Origin: JAHJDS01 sp964569795
Lineage (GTDB): Bacteria > Desulfobacterota > Desulfarculia > Desulfarculales > JAHJDS01
Assembly: GCA_964569795.1 (NCBI GenBank)
Contig: CAZMVB010000034.1
Coordinates: 1 to 43,817 of the forward strand
Length of the DNA: 43,817 bases
Direction of reading: 5' to 3'
The notes under the pieces were generated by a model. The model was given only the letters and a program-made list of their open reading frames with translations, did no database searches and was not told the origin of the DNA. Below, piece after piece: positions 1 to 6,503 of the stretch. A program made the position numbers and the translations under genes. How positions within the stretch are numbered: the first letter of the stretch is position 1; each line of letters opens with the position of its first letter.

Positions 1-133
1 CTCATGTAAACAACCTACCACGCCTGTTTTGTGGTGTCAAGTAAATAATCGCGTTTTTTTGAATGGTTCTCCCGGCCCGACCGAGGCCGGTTCTGAGGTT
101 CAACCAATCGAAAATAGGGATGCTTGGTCATCC

Positions 134-868
134 TCAACACGGACCGTTGAGAATATTACCGTGGCGGTCAATAATAAGGTGTTGTTCCCTAACGGCTTTT
201 TCCATCTGTTGGTCAATAATTTTCCTATTGGCTTTACTCATCTTCAATTTATCAATTGAAATATAATCCGGTATTTCATCAAAGTAATTTTGAACTTTTT
301 GGAGTAAATTGTTGTTATCGGATAATTTCAATTCTTTAATAAATATTTTTAAAGCAGAAAGAAGATCTTCGACTAATTGAAACAAGTTCATTACGATGGT
401 AAATTCATCGTCACTATCATCATATTTTAAGCACATTAAATGACAAGCAGTGTTGTTCGGATTGGGGCTTTTATTGGCCAGCCAACCGATTAAAGAATCT
501 TGGGAAGAATTTATCAATACTTTTGGATCATACTCATGAACCGTGCCATGCCGCCACATCGTGTAAATGAGTCGGCCAATATCTTTGTATTTTGGATTGA
601 CTTTGAAAAAGTATTCCTCAATAAAGTTAACTGCGTGCTCAGTAGTAGCTGGATTATTGTTTTCATCTCTCAATCCATAACGGACACTTCCCAAATAATC
701 AATATAGCAAAACACATCTCGCGGGATGCTATGAATTCCGCCTGGACCTCTCGTTGCCTGAAAACCTAGAACATCTGAAATATCATCCTTGATTGATCTG
801 AGAACATGTCGTTCTAGATGCTCGATTACATTCTGTTGGGATCGCTGACGCATTAGCTTCACCACCAT
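134..868 (-). CDS. AT-rich orphan protein, 244 aa, function unknown
   Basis: I do not recognise the family. The protein is soluble-looking, with no signal peptide or membrane segment, and rich in Asn, Asp, Lys and Ile. Its middle contains a conserved-looking stretch (LIYTMWRHGTVHEYDPK) and its C-terminal third is helical and charged. The ATG at 868 has no strong Shine-Dalgarno sequence. It overlaps the stop of a short upstream reading frame (stop at 859), so coupling is possible; the ATG at 853 is an alternative start. Base composition and codon use (many AAT, ATT, AAA codons) differ sharply from the GC-rich genes that follow, which suggests recent acquisition. That a protein is encoded is fairly sure from length and residue composition; its role is open. 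Confidence 0.7.
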   Translation of the reverse strand: MVVKLMRQRSQQNVIEHLERHVLRSIKDDISDVLGFQATRGPGGIHSIPRDVFCYIDYLGSVRYGLRDENNNPATTEHAVNFIEEYFFKVNPKYKDIGRLIYTMWRHGTVHEYDPKVLINSSQDSLIGWLANKSPNPNNTACHLMCLKYDDSDDEFTIVMNLFQLVEDLLSALKIFIKELKLSDNNNLLQKVQNYFDEIPDYISIDKLKMSKANRKIIDQQMEKAVREQHLIIDRHGNILNGPC

Positions 869-1074
869 ATACTAATATTTTTTTCTTGAGATACAAATGG
901 GAGGCCTCGATCAGCACCGACTTTGTCACGGCTTGCATCGGCCGTATGAGTTGTAGTTGGCCCTGATAGACTCCTCACTGGTCCTACAAATCGTCGTGCA
1001 CGTTCGACAATTGTAATACCGGCAGACAGGTTGATGAAATGGCCGTGAACCCATGTTGCCATGATAGACGCCAT
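859..1074 (-). pseudogene. Possible remnant of a small conserved protein ahead of the orphan gene
   Basis: This short reading frame begins MASIMATWVHG and ends in TGA inside the start of the 134-868 gene (10-base overlap). The ATWVHG opening resembles the N-terminus of a group of bacterial hypothetical proteins as I remember them, but the remainder looks degraded and is shorter than those proteins. There is no Shine-Dalgarno sequence before the ATG at 1074 or the ATG at 1062. It may be a decayed gene, or simply an open frame. The rest of the 869-1301 interval holds nothing I can identify. Confidence 0.3.
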
Positions 1075-1301
1075 TGAGCTTGGCTGGCGAGGCGGAAACA
1101 TTGGTCACAAAGGCCGCTTGTCGACGCTGGATCAGAATTGTGTCGCCGCATACGAGCAGGCTCCATTGTGGCACAAAAAATGGGGCCGTGCCAAGTGGTG
1201 GCTATGAACTATTATACTATTTTGCGCTCGGCGATCCGGGCGGGTCTGATGCGGGATGATCGCCCTCCGGGGCCAGCATCTTCTACAAGATAGGGCCAGA
1301 T

Positions 1302-3221
1302 TCAGAAGCGCTCTTCCGGGGGGGCCGGCGGCTTGTGCTGCCAGGGGCCGGGGTAGGTCAGCTCAAAGGTGGGCTTGTCCACTTTCTCGGAAAACCGGAT
1401 CTGGATCTCATAGACCCCGCAGTCCAGGGTGGCCGTGACCCGGTAGCCCATCTTCTGGATGAGCTTGATGATCTGGGGATTGTCATAGGCGATGTGGGCC
1501 AGGATGCCGGCAAAGCCCTTGTCCCGGGCGATGTCCAAGACGTAGCGCAGCAGGTACTCGCCCACCCCGTGCCGCCGGAACTCCTCGTCCACGGCGATGT
1601 CCACCTCGACCAGGTCCATGCCGGGTACGGCCACGTAGCGGCCGATGGCGATCACGGTCTCGAAGCCCAGTTCCCCGACCAGGCCCAGGATGGTCATCCG
1701 TTCCTGGTAGTCGATGTAGGCCATGGCCGCCATTTCCTCGCGGGGGAAGGCGCGCATGGTCCTCAGGAAGCGGAAATAGACGTCCTTGTCGTTGAGGCCG
1801 TAGAAGAACTCCTGGATGGCCCGGACGTCGGTCGCCCGGGCCGGCCGGAAGAGGATGGACACCCCGCCCAGGGTCTCGGTCCGCTCCAGCTCCTGGGGAT
1901 AGACCACCGGGGCGAACAGGGAGATCGGCTCGCCGGCCCCGATCAGGCCCAGGTCCTGGGCCTGGTTCTTGAGCTGCTCCCGGAAGCGGGGGTGGGCGAT
2001 CTGGATCAGGGCGATGGCCCGGTCGCCCAGGGACTTGCCGTGGAGGTTGACCGAGCCGAACTCGGTGACCACGTACTGGACCGCGCCCCGGCTGGCCATC
2101 AGACCCGAGCCGGCCGAGTTGAGGGGGACCAGGTTGGACTCCCGGCCGTCCCGGGAGGTGGCGTGGAGGGCGATGATGAACTTGCCGTTCCGGCTCCGGG
2201 CCACGCCGCGCATGAAGTCCACCAGCCCGCCCACCCCGGTGTAAACCCGGTTGCCGCGGCTGGCGGTGCAGGCCAGTCCGGTCAGGTCCACCTCCATGGC
2301 CTCGTGGATCGAGACCATCCGGTCGTGGCTGCCGATGATGGTCGCGTTGTTGGTGTAGGCGCAGGGGAAAAACTCGACGAACGGGTTCATGTTCAGATAA
2401 TCGAACAGCTCCCGGGTCCCCAGGGCATAGGCGGCGACGCACTTGTTGCGGTTCAGCTCCTTGCGGCGGTTGGTGATAACGCCCTGCTCGATCAGGCGCA
2501 TGTAACCGGCGCTGAACATGTCGGTGTGGACGCCCAGGTCCCTCTTGTCGCCCAGGCTCCGCAGGACCGCGGCGGGCAGGTGCCCCAGTCCGGCGTGAAT
2601 GGTGGACCCGTCGTCGATCAGCCGGGCGATGTTGGCGCCGATGGTCAGGTCGATCTCGTCCAGCCCGCGTTCGACCAGTTCGGGTAAATCCTCCTGGTGT
2701 TCGACCAGGTAATCCACCTCGCTCAAATGAATGAAGCTGTCCCCCAGGGTGCGGGGCATGGACGGGTTGACCTGGACGATGACCGTCCCCGCCGCCTCGA
2801 TGGCCTCCTTGGCCACCTCCACGGCCACGCCCAGGCTCAGGTAGCCGTGGTTGTCCGGCGGCGAGGTCTGGATCAGGGCGTAATCGGGTTTGTTCTGGGC
2901 CAGAAGCCGCGGCACGTCGGACATGAACACCGGCACGTACTCGGCCCGGCCCTGATAGACCGCCTCGCGCGCCCCGTGGCCGACCAGGAAGAAGTGTTTC
3001 AGCTTGATCCGGTCGCCCAGGGTGGCCGGGCCGTCCTGGGGCGAGCGGGCGGACAGGACCTGGACGGCCTCGACGTCGTACAGGCGCGGCGCCCGGGCGG
3101 CCAGGTGCTCGACCAGGTGGCGCGGCTCGCCGCAGCCCGACCCGATGAATACCCGGGTGCCGGGCCGGATGCAGGCCAGGGCCTGCTCGGCGTCGGTCTG
3201 GAGGGGAAGCGACTGGGTCAA
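1302..3221 (-). CDS. Acetyl-CoA hydrolase/CoA-transferase fused to a GNAT domain
   Basis: Residues about 1-440 form an acetyl-CoA hydrolase/4-hydroxybutyrate-type CoA-transferase, with conserved blocks at GVGGLVDFMRG (329-339), VTEFGSVNLHGKS (385-397) and LIQIAHPRFREQL (405-417). Residues about 455-610 form a GNAT acyltransferase domain with an acetyl-CoA loop around RRHGVGEYLL (549-558). The fusion suggests that acyl-CoA formation and protein or small-molecule acylation are coupled, but the substrate cannot be told. In the position where related enzymes carry the catalytic Glu (HTEMF-type motif), this protein has Asp (HTDMF, residue 234). The start is TTG at 3221, because a stop codon lies two codons upstream in frame. 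The 67-aa gene upstream is on the same strand, 200 bases away. Confidence 0.9.
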   Translation of the reverse strand: MTQSLPLQTDAEQALACIRPGTRVFIGSGCGEPRHLVEHLAARAPRLYDVEAVQVLSARSPQDGPATLGDRIKLKHFFLVGHGAREAVYQGRAEYVPVFMSDVPRLLAQNKPDYALIQTSPPDNHGYLSLGVAVEVAKEAIEAAGTVIVQVNPSMPRTLGDSFIHLSEVDYLVEHQEDLPELVERGLDEIDLTIGANIARLIDDGSTIHAGLGHLPAAVLRSLGDKRDLGVHTDMFSAGYMRLIEQGVITNRRKELNRNKCVAAYALGTRELFDYLNMNPFVEFFPCAYTNNATIIGSHDRMVSIHEAMEVDLTGLACTASRGNRVYTGVGGLVDFMRGVARSRNGKFIIALHATSRDGRESNLVPLNSAGSGLMASRGAVQYVVTEFGSVNLHGKSLGDRAIALIQIAHPRFREQLKNQAQDLGLIGAGEPISLFAPVVYPQELERTETLGGVSILFRPARATDVRAIQEFFYGLNDKDVYFRFLRTMRAFPREEMAAMAYIDYQERMTILGLVGELGFETVIAIGRYVAVPGMDLVEVDIAVDEEFRRHGVGEYLLRYVLDIARDKGFAGILAHIAYDNPQIIKLIQKMGYRVTATLDCGVYEIQIRFSEKVDKPTFELTYPGPWQHKPPAPPEERF

Positions 3222-3374
3222 GGCCTATCCGGGTGGGGGTCGAATCAGGCCGCCGTCCGGTTTCCCGGACGGCCGGGGGCCGATTCCTCTGGACACCGGC
3301 CCGGCGATAACCGCTATCAGGCTAAAACCAATTCAGACGGCGGGTCAATCAAAAATATAATTCGGTGTCCGCCG

Positions 3375-3393
3375 GCCTCCCGCAAGGGGAGGC
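3375..3393. repeat. Hairpin between the small orphan gene and the CoA-transferase
   Basis: GCCTCCC and GGGAGGC arms of 7 bp surround a 5-base loop. No T-tract follows on the minus strand, so it is at best a weak or Rho-assisted terminator, or an RNA-stability element. An AT-rich stretch (3349-3363) just downstream may carry the CoA-transferase promoter, but I find no convincing -35/-10 pair. Confidence 0.4.
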
Positions 3394-3421
3394 GGCGAAA
3401 ATTCATCGGGCAGGGGCCACC

Positions 3422-3625
3422 TCAGTGGTCGGCCCGTTTCTTGAGGCGGCCGTGGGTCATGAGGTCGTTTACCGCGGCCAGGACCAGCCGGTCATCCGGG
3501 GTCGCCTCCTGAAGGGCGGTGATCAGGTCTCCCAGGGTGGTCGGAACGGAACTATGTTCATGTCCGGCGGCCAGCAGTTGATTGATCACCGGTCCCTCAT
3601 AGTCACCCAGCGCATGTTGGTTCAT
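3422..3625 (-). CDS. Small orphan protein, 67 aa
   Basis: This is a 67-residue soluble protein, with no signal peptide, that I do not recognise. It looks helical (INQLLAAGHEH, LGDLITALQEA, LVLAAVNDLM) with a basic end (RLKKRADH), compatible with a small winged-helix or helix-bundle fold, but that is only an impression. It is probably a real gene because AAAGGAGGG lies 7 bases before its ATG and a sigma-54-like promoter lies about 25 bases further up. It sits between the CoA-transferase (same strand, downstream) and the divergent multicopper oxidase. Confidence 0.6.
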   Translation of the reverse strand: MNQHALGDYEGPVINQLLAAGHEHSSVPTTLGDLITALQEATPDDRLVLAAVNDLMTHGRLKKRADH

Positions 3626-3660
3626 CCCTTTACCCTCCTTTTTCTGCCATTCATAATATA

Positions 3661-3676
3661 AGCACGATTAATGCCA
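3661..3676 (-). promoter_or_regulatory. Candidate sigma-54 promoter for the small orphan gene
   Basis: On the minus strand, TGGCAT, 5 bases, then GTGCT gives the invariant GG-N10-GC of -24/-12 promoters. The predicted transcript would begin near 3650, about 25 bases before the ATG at 3625 with its strong Shine-Dalgarno sequence. The match is imperfect (T for C at the end of TGGCAC, G for T in TTGC). Confidence 0.45.
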
Positions 3677-3912
3677 GTGACCAGGGCGAGCGCCTTGGCC
3701 GGGGAAGGGGTTGAAATAACGCCAAACAACCGGGACGAAAGGTGTCCCCATTCTGATCGGACCTCGGGTAATATTTACTCGTTCAGGCCCGCTCCTGTAA
3801 AAAAATTATTCAACAATCATTGCCCAAGGCCTGGTTTAACCTGGCTGTGATAAATATTAACTACCCGGTTTAGGTGGGAAATAAACCCTTGACCAGGACC
3901 GGGGTCCCGATG
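3677..3912. other. Non-coding divergent region between two sigma-54-like promoters
   Basis: The region from 3626 to 4040 holds no gene. Its centre is AT-rich (around 3770-3870). GGACC and GGTCC arms separated by 2 bases (3896-3907) lie just ahead of the plus-strand promoter. An enhancer-binding activator site would be expected here if the promoters are real, but I cannot pick one out. Confidence 0.35.
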
Positions 3913-3928
3913 TGGCACAGGGGTTGCC
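3913..3928 (+). promoter_or_regulatory. Candidate sigma-54 promoter of the multicopper oxidase
   Basis: TGGCAC, 5 bases, then TTGC matches the -24/-12 consensus, with correct GG-N10-GC spacing. Transcription would start near 3939, leaving a leader of about 100 bases before the ATG at 4041. Dependence on an RpoN activator is the direct prediction. Confidence 0.65.
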
Positions 3929-4040
3929 ATTACCGGATAATAAAACATGAATCGCACCGCCCGGTGTGGACTCGAGGGGGCGGCCGGTTTGTCCGTCAGG
4001 CCGCGCCACTAAGTCGGCGCCTACCAATAGGAGATGGCAG

Positions 4041-5456
4041 ATGTCTATAAGTCGTAGAAGGTTTTTAAAAACCGGCCTCATGGCCGGGACCGTGACGGGA
4101 ATGATGGGTCCCGGGCTCCTGGCCCGGGCCGCCCGGCCCAATGTCCGGCAGTTTCGGCTCACGGCCGGGCCGGTCAAGTGGAACCTGGGCGTGGGCCCGA
4201 CCTTTCTGGCCTTTGGCTACAACGGTCGGATCCCCGGGCCCGAGATCAGGGTCAAGGAGGGCGAGACCATCCGGGTCTTGTTCAAGAACGGCCTGCCCGA
4301 TGAGACGACCATCCACTGGCACGGCCTGCCCGTGCCCAACGCCATGGACGGCGTTCCCGGGCTGACCCAGCAGGCCATTCCCTCGGGCCAGACCTTTGTG
4401 TACGAGTTTTCGGCCCGGCCGGCCGGGACCTACATCTATCACTCCCACGTCGGTTATCAGCTCGATCAGGGGCTGTACGGCCCGCTGATCGTGGAGGAGG
4501 CCCGGGGCGGGCGGCCCTATGACCGGGAATACACCCTGGTGCTCGAGGACTGGGCCATGGTCAACGGCGGCGGGCCCATGGCCCCGCGCCGCCGGCCGCC
4601 GATGATGGGGGGCATGATGGGCATGAGGCGGGGCGGCGGCGGAGTCGGCGGCCCGCTCTGGGAGCCGATCTATGACGGCTACGCAATCAACGGCTGCGTC
4701 TGGCCGGCGACCCAGACCCTGACGGTCAAGCGCGGGGACCGGGTCAGGCTGCGGCTGATCAACGCCTCGTCGGCCACGATCTACTACCTGCGCCTGGCCG
4801 GTCACCGGCTGACCATCACCCACACCGACGGCCGGCCCATCCAGCCGGTGACCACCGACCTGGTTCAGATCGGCATGGGCGAGCGCTACGACGTCGAGTT
4901 CAGGGCGGACAACCCCGGGGCCTGGCTCCTGGCCGCCCGGGAAATGGGTTGGGGCGAGAGCGGTCTTCGGATCCAGGTCAGGTACCAGGGCTCCCGGCAG
5001 AAGGTCCCGACCCCGCCTTCGTTCGACGAGAACCTGGTGTTCGCCACCTACTGGGACATGAGGTCGTCCGTTCCCCGGGACCTGCCGTCGGGCGGTCGGG
5101 GCAGGTATTACTCCCAGCTGCTCAGCGGCGGGATGCACTCGTCCTACTGGATGATCAACGGCCGGGTCTGGCCCCGGGCCGAGACCCTGACCGCAAGCCG
5201 GGGCGACCGGGTCCGGCTGGATTACGTCAATCGCAGCCCCATGCCCCACCCGATGCACCTCCACGGTCATTTTTTCCGGGTGGCCAACCCCCGCCTGCCT
5301 GAGAGGTGGTGGATCCACAAGGACACGGTCGTGGTCCACCGGATGCAGCGGATCGCCGTGGATCTCGAGGCGGACAACCCGGGGAAATGGTTCCATCACT
5401 GCCACAACCTGTATCACCTGGGGGCCGGGATGGCTAATTCGTTAACAGTGGCTTGA
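4041..5456 (+). CDS. Tat-exported multicopper oxidase
   Basis: This 471-residue enzyme oxidises substrates with O2 through type 1, 2 and 3 copper centres, probably in the periplasm. A twin-arginine signal (SRRRFLKT, 4-11) opens the protein. Copper ligands are visible at HWHG (92-95), HSH (134-136), HPMHLHGH (403-410) and HCHNLYHLGAGM (453-464); Cys454, His459 and Met464 are the expected type 1 ligands. A Met- and Arg-rich insert at 180-197 recalls the Met-rich segment of CueO-type cuprous oxidases, so a copper-tolerance role is plausible. The ATG at 4041 is chosen because it follows GGAGA and starts the Tat signal; an upstream in-frame extension lacks these. It is preceded by a sigma-54-like promoter. 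A manganese or organic substrate is not excluded. Confidence 0.9.
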   Translation: MSISRRRFLKTGLMAGTVTGMMGPGLLARAARPNVRQFRLTAGPVKWNLGVGPTFLAFGYNGRIPGPEIRVKEGETIRVLFKNGLPDETTIHWHGLPVPNAMDGVPGLTQQAIPSGQTFVYEFSARPAGTYIYHSHVGYQLDQGLYGPLIVEEARGGRPYDREYTLVLEDWAMVNGGGPMAPRRRPPMMGGMMGMRRGGGGVGGPLWEPIYDGYAINGCVWPATQTLTVKRGDRVRLRLINASSATIYYLRLAGHRLTITHTDGRPIQPVTTDLVQIGMGERYDVEFRADNPGAWLLAAREMGWGESGLRIQVRYQGSRQKVPTPPSFDENLVFATYWDMRSSVPRDLPSGGRGRYYSQLLSGGMHSSYWMINGRVWPRAETLTASRGDRVRLDYVNRSPMPHPMHLHGHFFRVANPRLPERWWIHKDTVVVHRMQRIAVDLEADNPGKWFHHCHNLYHLGAGMANSLTVA

Positions 5457-5625
5457 GACGGGCTCGGGGCCCAATTGAATCGGTTGAATCGGGGTCAGGC
5501 CGGGTCCCGTTATCAGCTAAACGGTGTCCGGTTTTGCCTTTGGCCGCGAACCAATATGAACCGGCCGGGCTGACAGCGTGAAAGGCCGGCCGGCCCTGGC
5601 CGTGCCCCAGGGGCGCCGGTCCGCC

Positions 5626-5655
5626 TTGGCCCGGGATTATCCCTCATGATACAAT
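5626..5655 (+). promoter_or_regulatory. Candidate sigma-70 promoter of the repeat protein
   Basis: TTGGCC and TACAAT are separated by 18 bases, with a predicted start near 5662 and a leader of about 65 bases. The rest of the 5457-5727 gap holds a short direct repeat (TTGAATCGG twice near 5476-5495) and no gene. Confidence 0.45.
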
Positions 5656-5727
5656 GTCTGATCGAAAGCCGGGCCGCGCTTCCCGCCCTGGCCCGTTTTC
5701 CAGACCGAAACTACAGGAGGTACGGAC

Positions 5728-6441
5728 ATGACCCGTCGTTCGCTGGCATGCCCCACGCTTCCCCTGTTTCTGGCCTTGGTTCTGGTGTTGGCCCTGAGCT
5801 GGTCAACGGCCCTGGCCCAGAAGGGCGGGCCGAGTCTCAACATCGACAAGCGGAGCTATGGCCCGGGCGAGCAGATTAACGTTCACTTCACGGCCGATCC
5901 GGGTTGGGCGGGCAACGCCTGGATCGGAATCATTCCGGCCCGGGTGCCTCACGGCTCGGAGGCGGTCAACGACCGCTACGACGTGGCCTACCAGTACATC
6001 CGCAAGCGCCCCTCGGGGGTGATGTATTTCCGGGCGCCGAGGCGACCCGGGGCCTGGACCATCCGGATGCACGACACCGACAGCAACGGCCGGGAAGTGG
6101 CCTCGGTGTCGTTCATGGTCCAAGGCCCGGCGGTACAGCCCTTGATCCTCGACAAAAAGGTTTACCAGCCCGGCGAGCGGATCACGGTCAAGTTCACGGC
6201 CAATCCGTCCTGGCCGGGCAACGCCTGGATCGGGATCATCCCGGCCCGGGTGCCCCACGGCTCGGAGGCGGTCAACGACCGGTTCGACGTGGCCTACCAG
6301 TACATCCGCAAGCGGGCCTCGGGGGTGATGTATTTCAAGGCACCGATGAAAACCGGGGCCTGGACCGTCCGGATGCACGACACCGACAGCAACGGCCGGG
6401 AGATGGCCTCGGTGTCGTTCCTGGTCGGCATGCCAAAGTAA
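5728..6441 (+). CDS. Secreted protein of two near-identical ~100-aa repeats
   Basis: A Sec signal peptide (1-30, ending STALA) is followed by two tandem copies of one domain, about residues 36-132 and 138-234, offset by 102 residues. Each copy carries GNAWIGIIPARVPHGSEAVN, DVAYQYIRKR, SGVMYF and RMHDTDSNGRE. The sequence pattern (alternating hydrophobic strands, a PGE turn, GAWT) suggests a beta-sandwich of the Ig or fibronectin type, acting outside the cytoplasm. I do not recognise a named family or function. AGGAGG lies 7 bases before the ATG, and a Rho-independent terminator follows the stop, so it is a single-gene unit. The two copies are almost identical in DNA as well, pointing to recent duplication or gene conversion. 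Confidence 0.85.
   Translation: MTRRSLACPTLPLFLALVLVLALSWSTALAQKGGPSLNIDKRSYGPGEQINVHFTADPGWAGNAWIGIIPARVPHGSEAVNDRYDVAYQYIRKRPSGVMYFRAPRRPGAWTIRMHDTDSNGREVASVSFMVQGPAVQPLILDKKVYQPGERITVKFTANPSWPGNAWIGIIPARVPHGSEAVNDRFDVAYQYIRKRASGVMYFKAPMKTGAWTVRMHDTDSNGREMASVSFLVGMPK
5833..6429 (+). repeat. Tandem direct repeat, period 306 bp, within the secreted protein gene
   Basis: Copies at about 5833-6123 and 6139-6429 encode the two domains. Long blocks (for example 5910-5975 against 6216-6281) differ at only a few mostly silent positions. Confidence 0.85.
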
Positions 6442-6452
6442 CATTGATCCGG

Positions 6453-6484
6453 CCCCCGGCCCCTGACCCGGCCGGGGGTTTTTT
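6453..6484 (+). terminator. Rho-independent terminator of the repeat protein
   Basis: A 9-bp perfect stem (CCCCCGGCC with GGCCGGGGG) encloses an 8-base loop and is followed directly by six T. It lies 11 bases after the stop codon. Confidence 0.9.
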
Positions 6485-6503
6485 GTATTCCTGATCGGTC
6501 GGT

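Noticed and set aside
1..133. Possible insertion-sequence end at the left edge
   Set aside because: AT-rich sequence with short inverted segments (CCAC/GTGG near 16-35) is present, but there is no transposase or convincing terminal repeat.
5520..5536. GG...TTTTGC as a sigma-54 promoter ahead of the repeat protein
   Set aside because: GG to GC spacing is 11, not 10, and the -24 element lacks TGGC.
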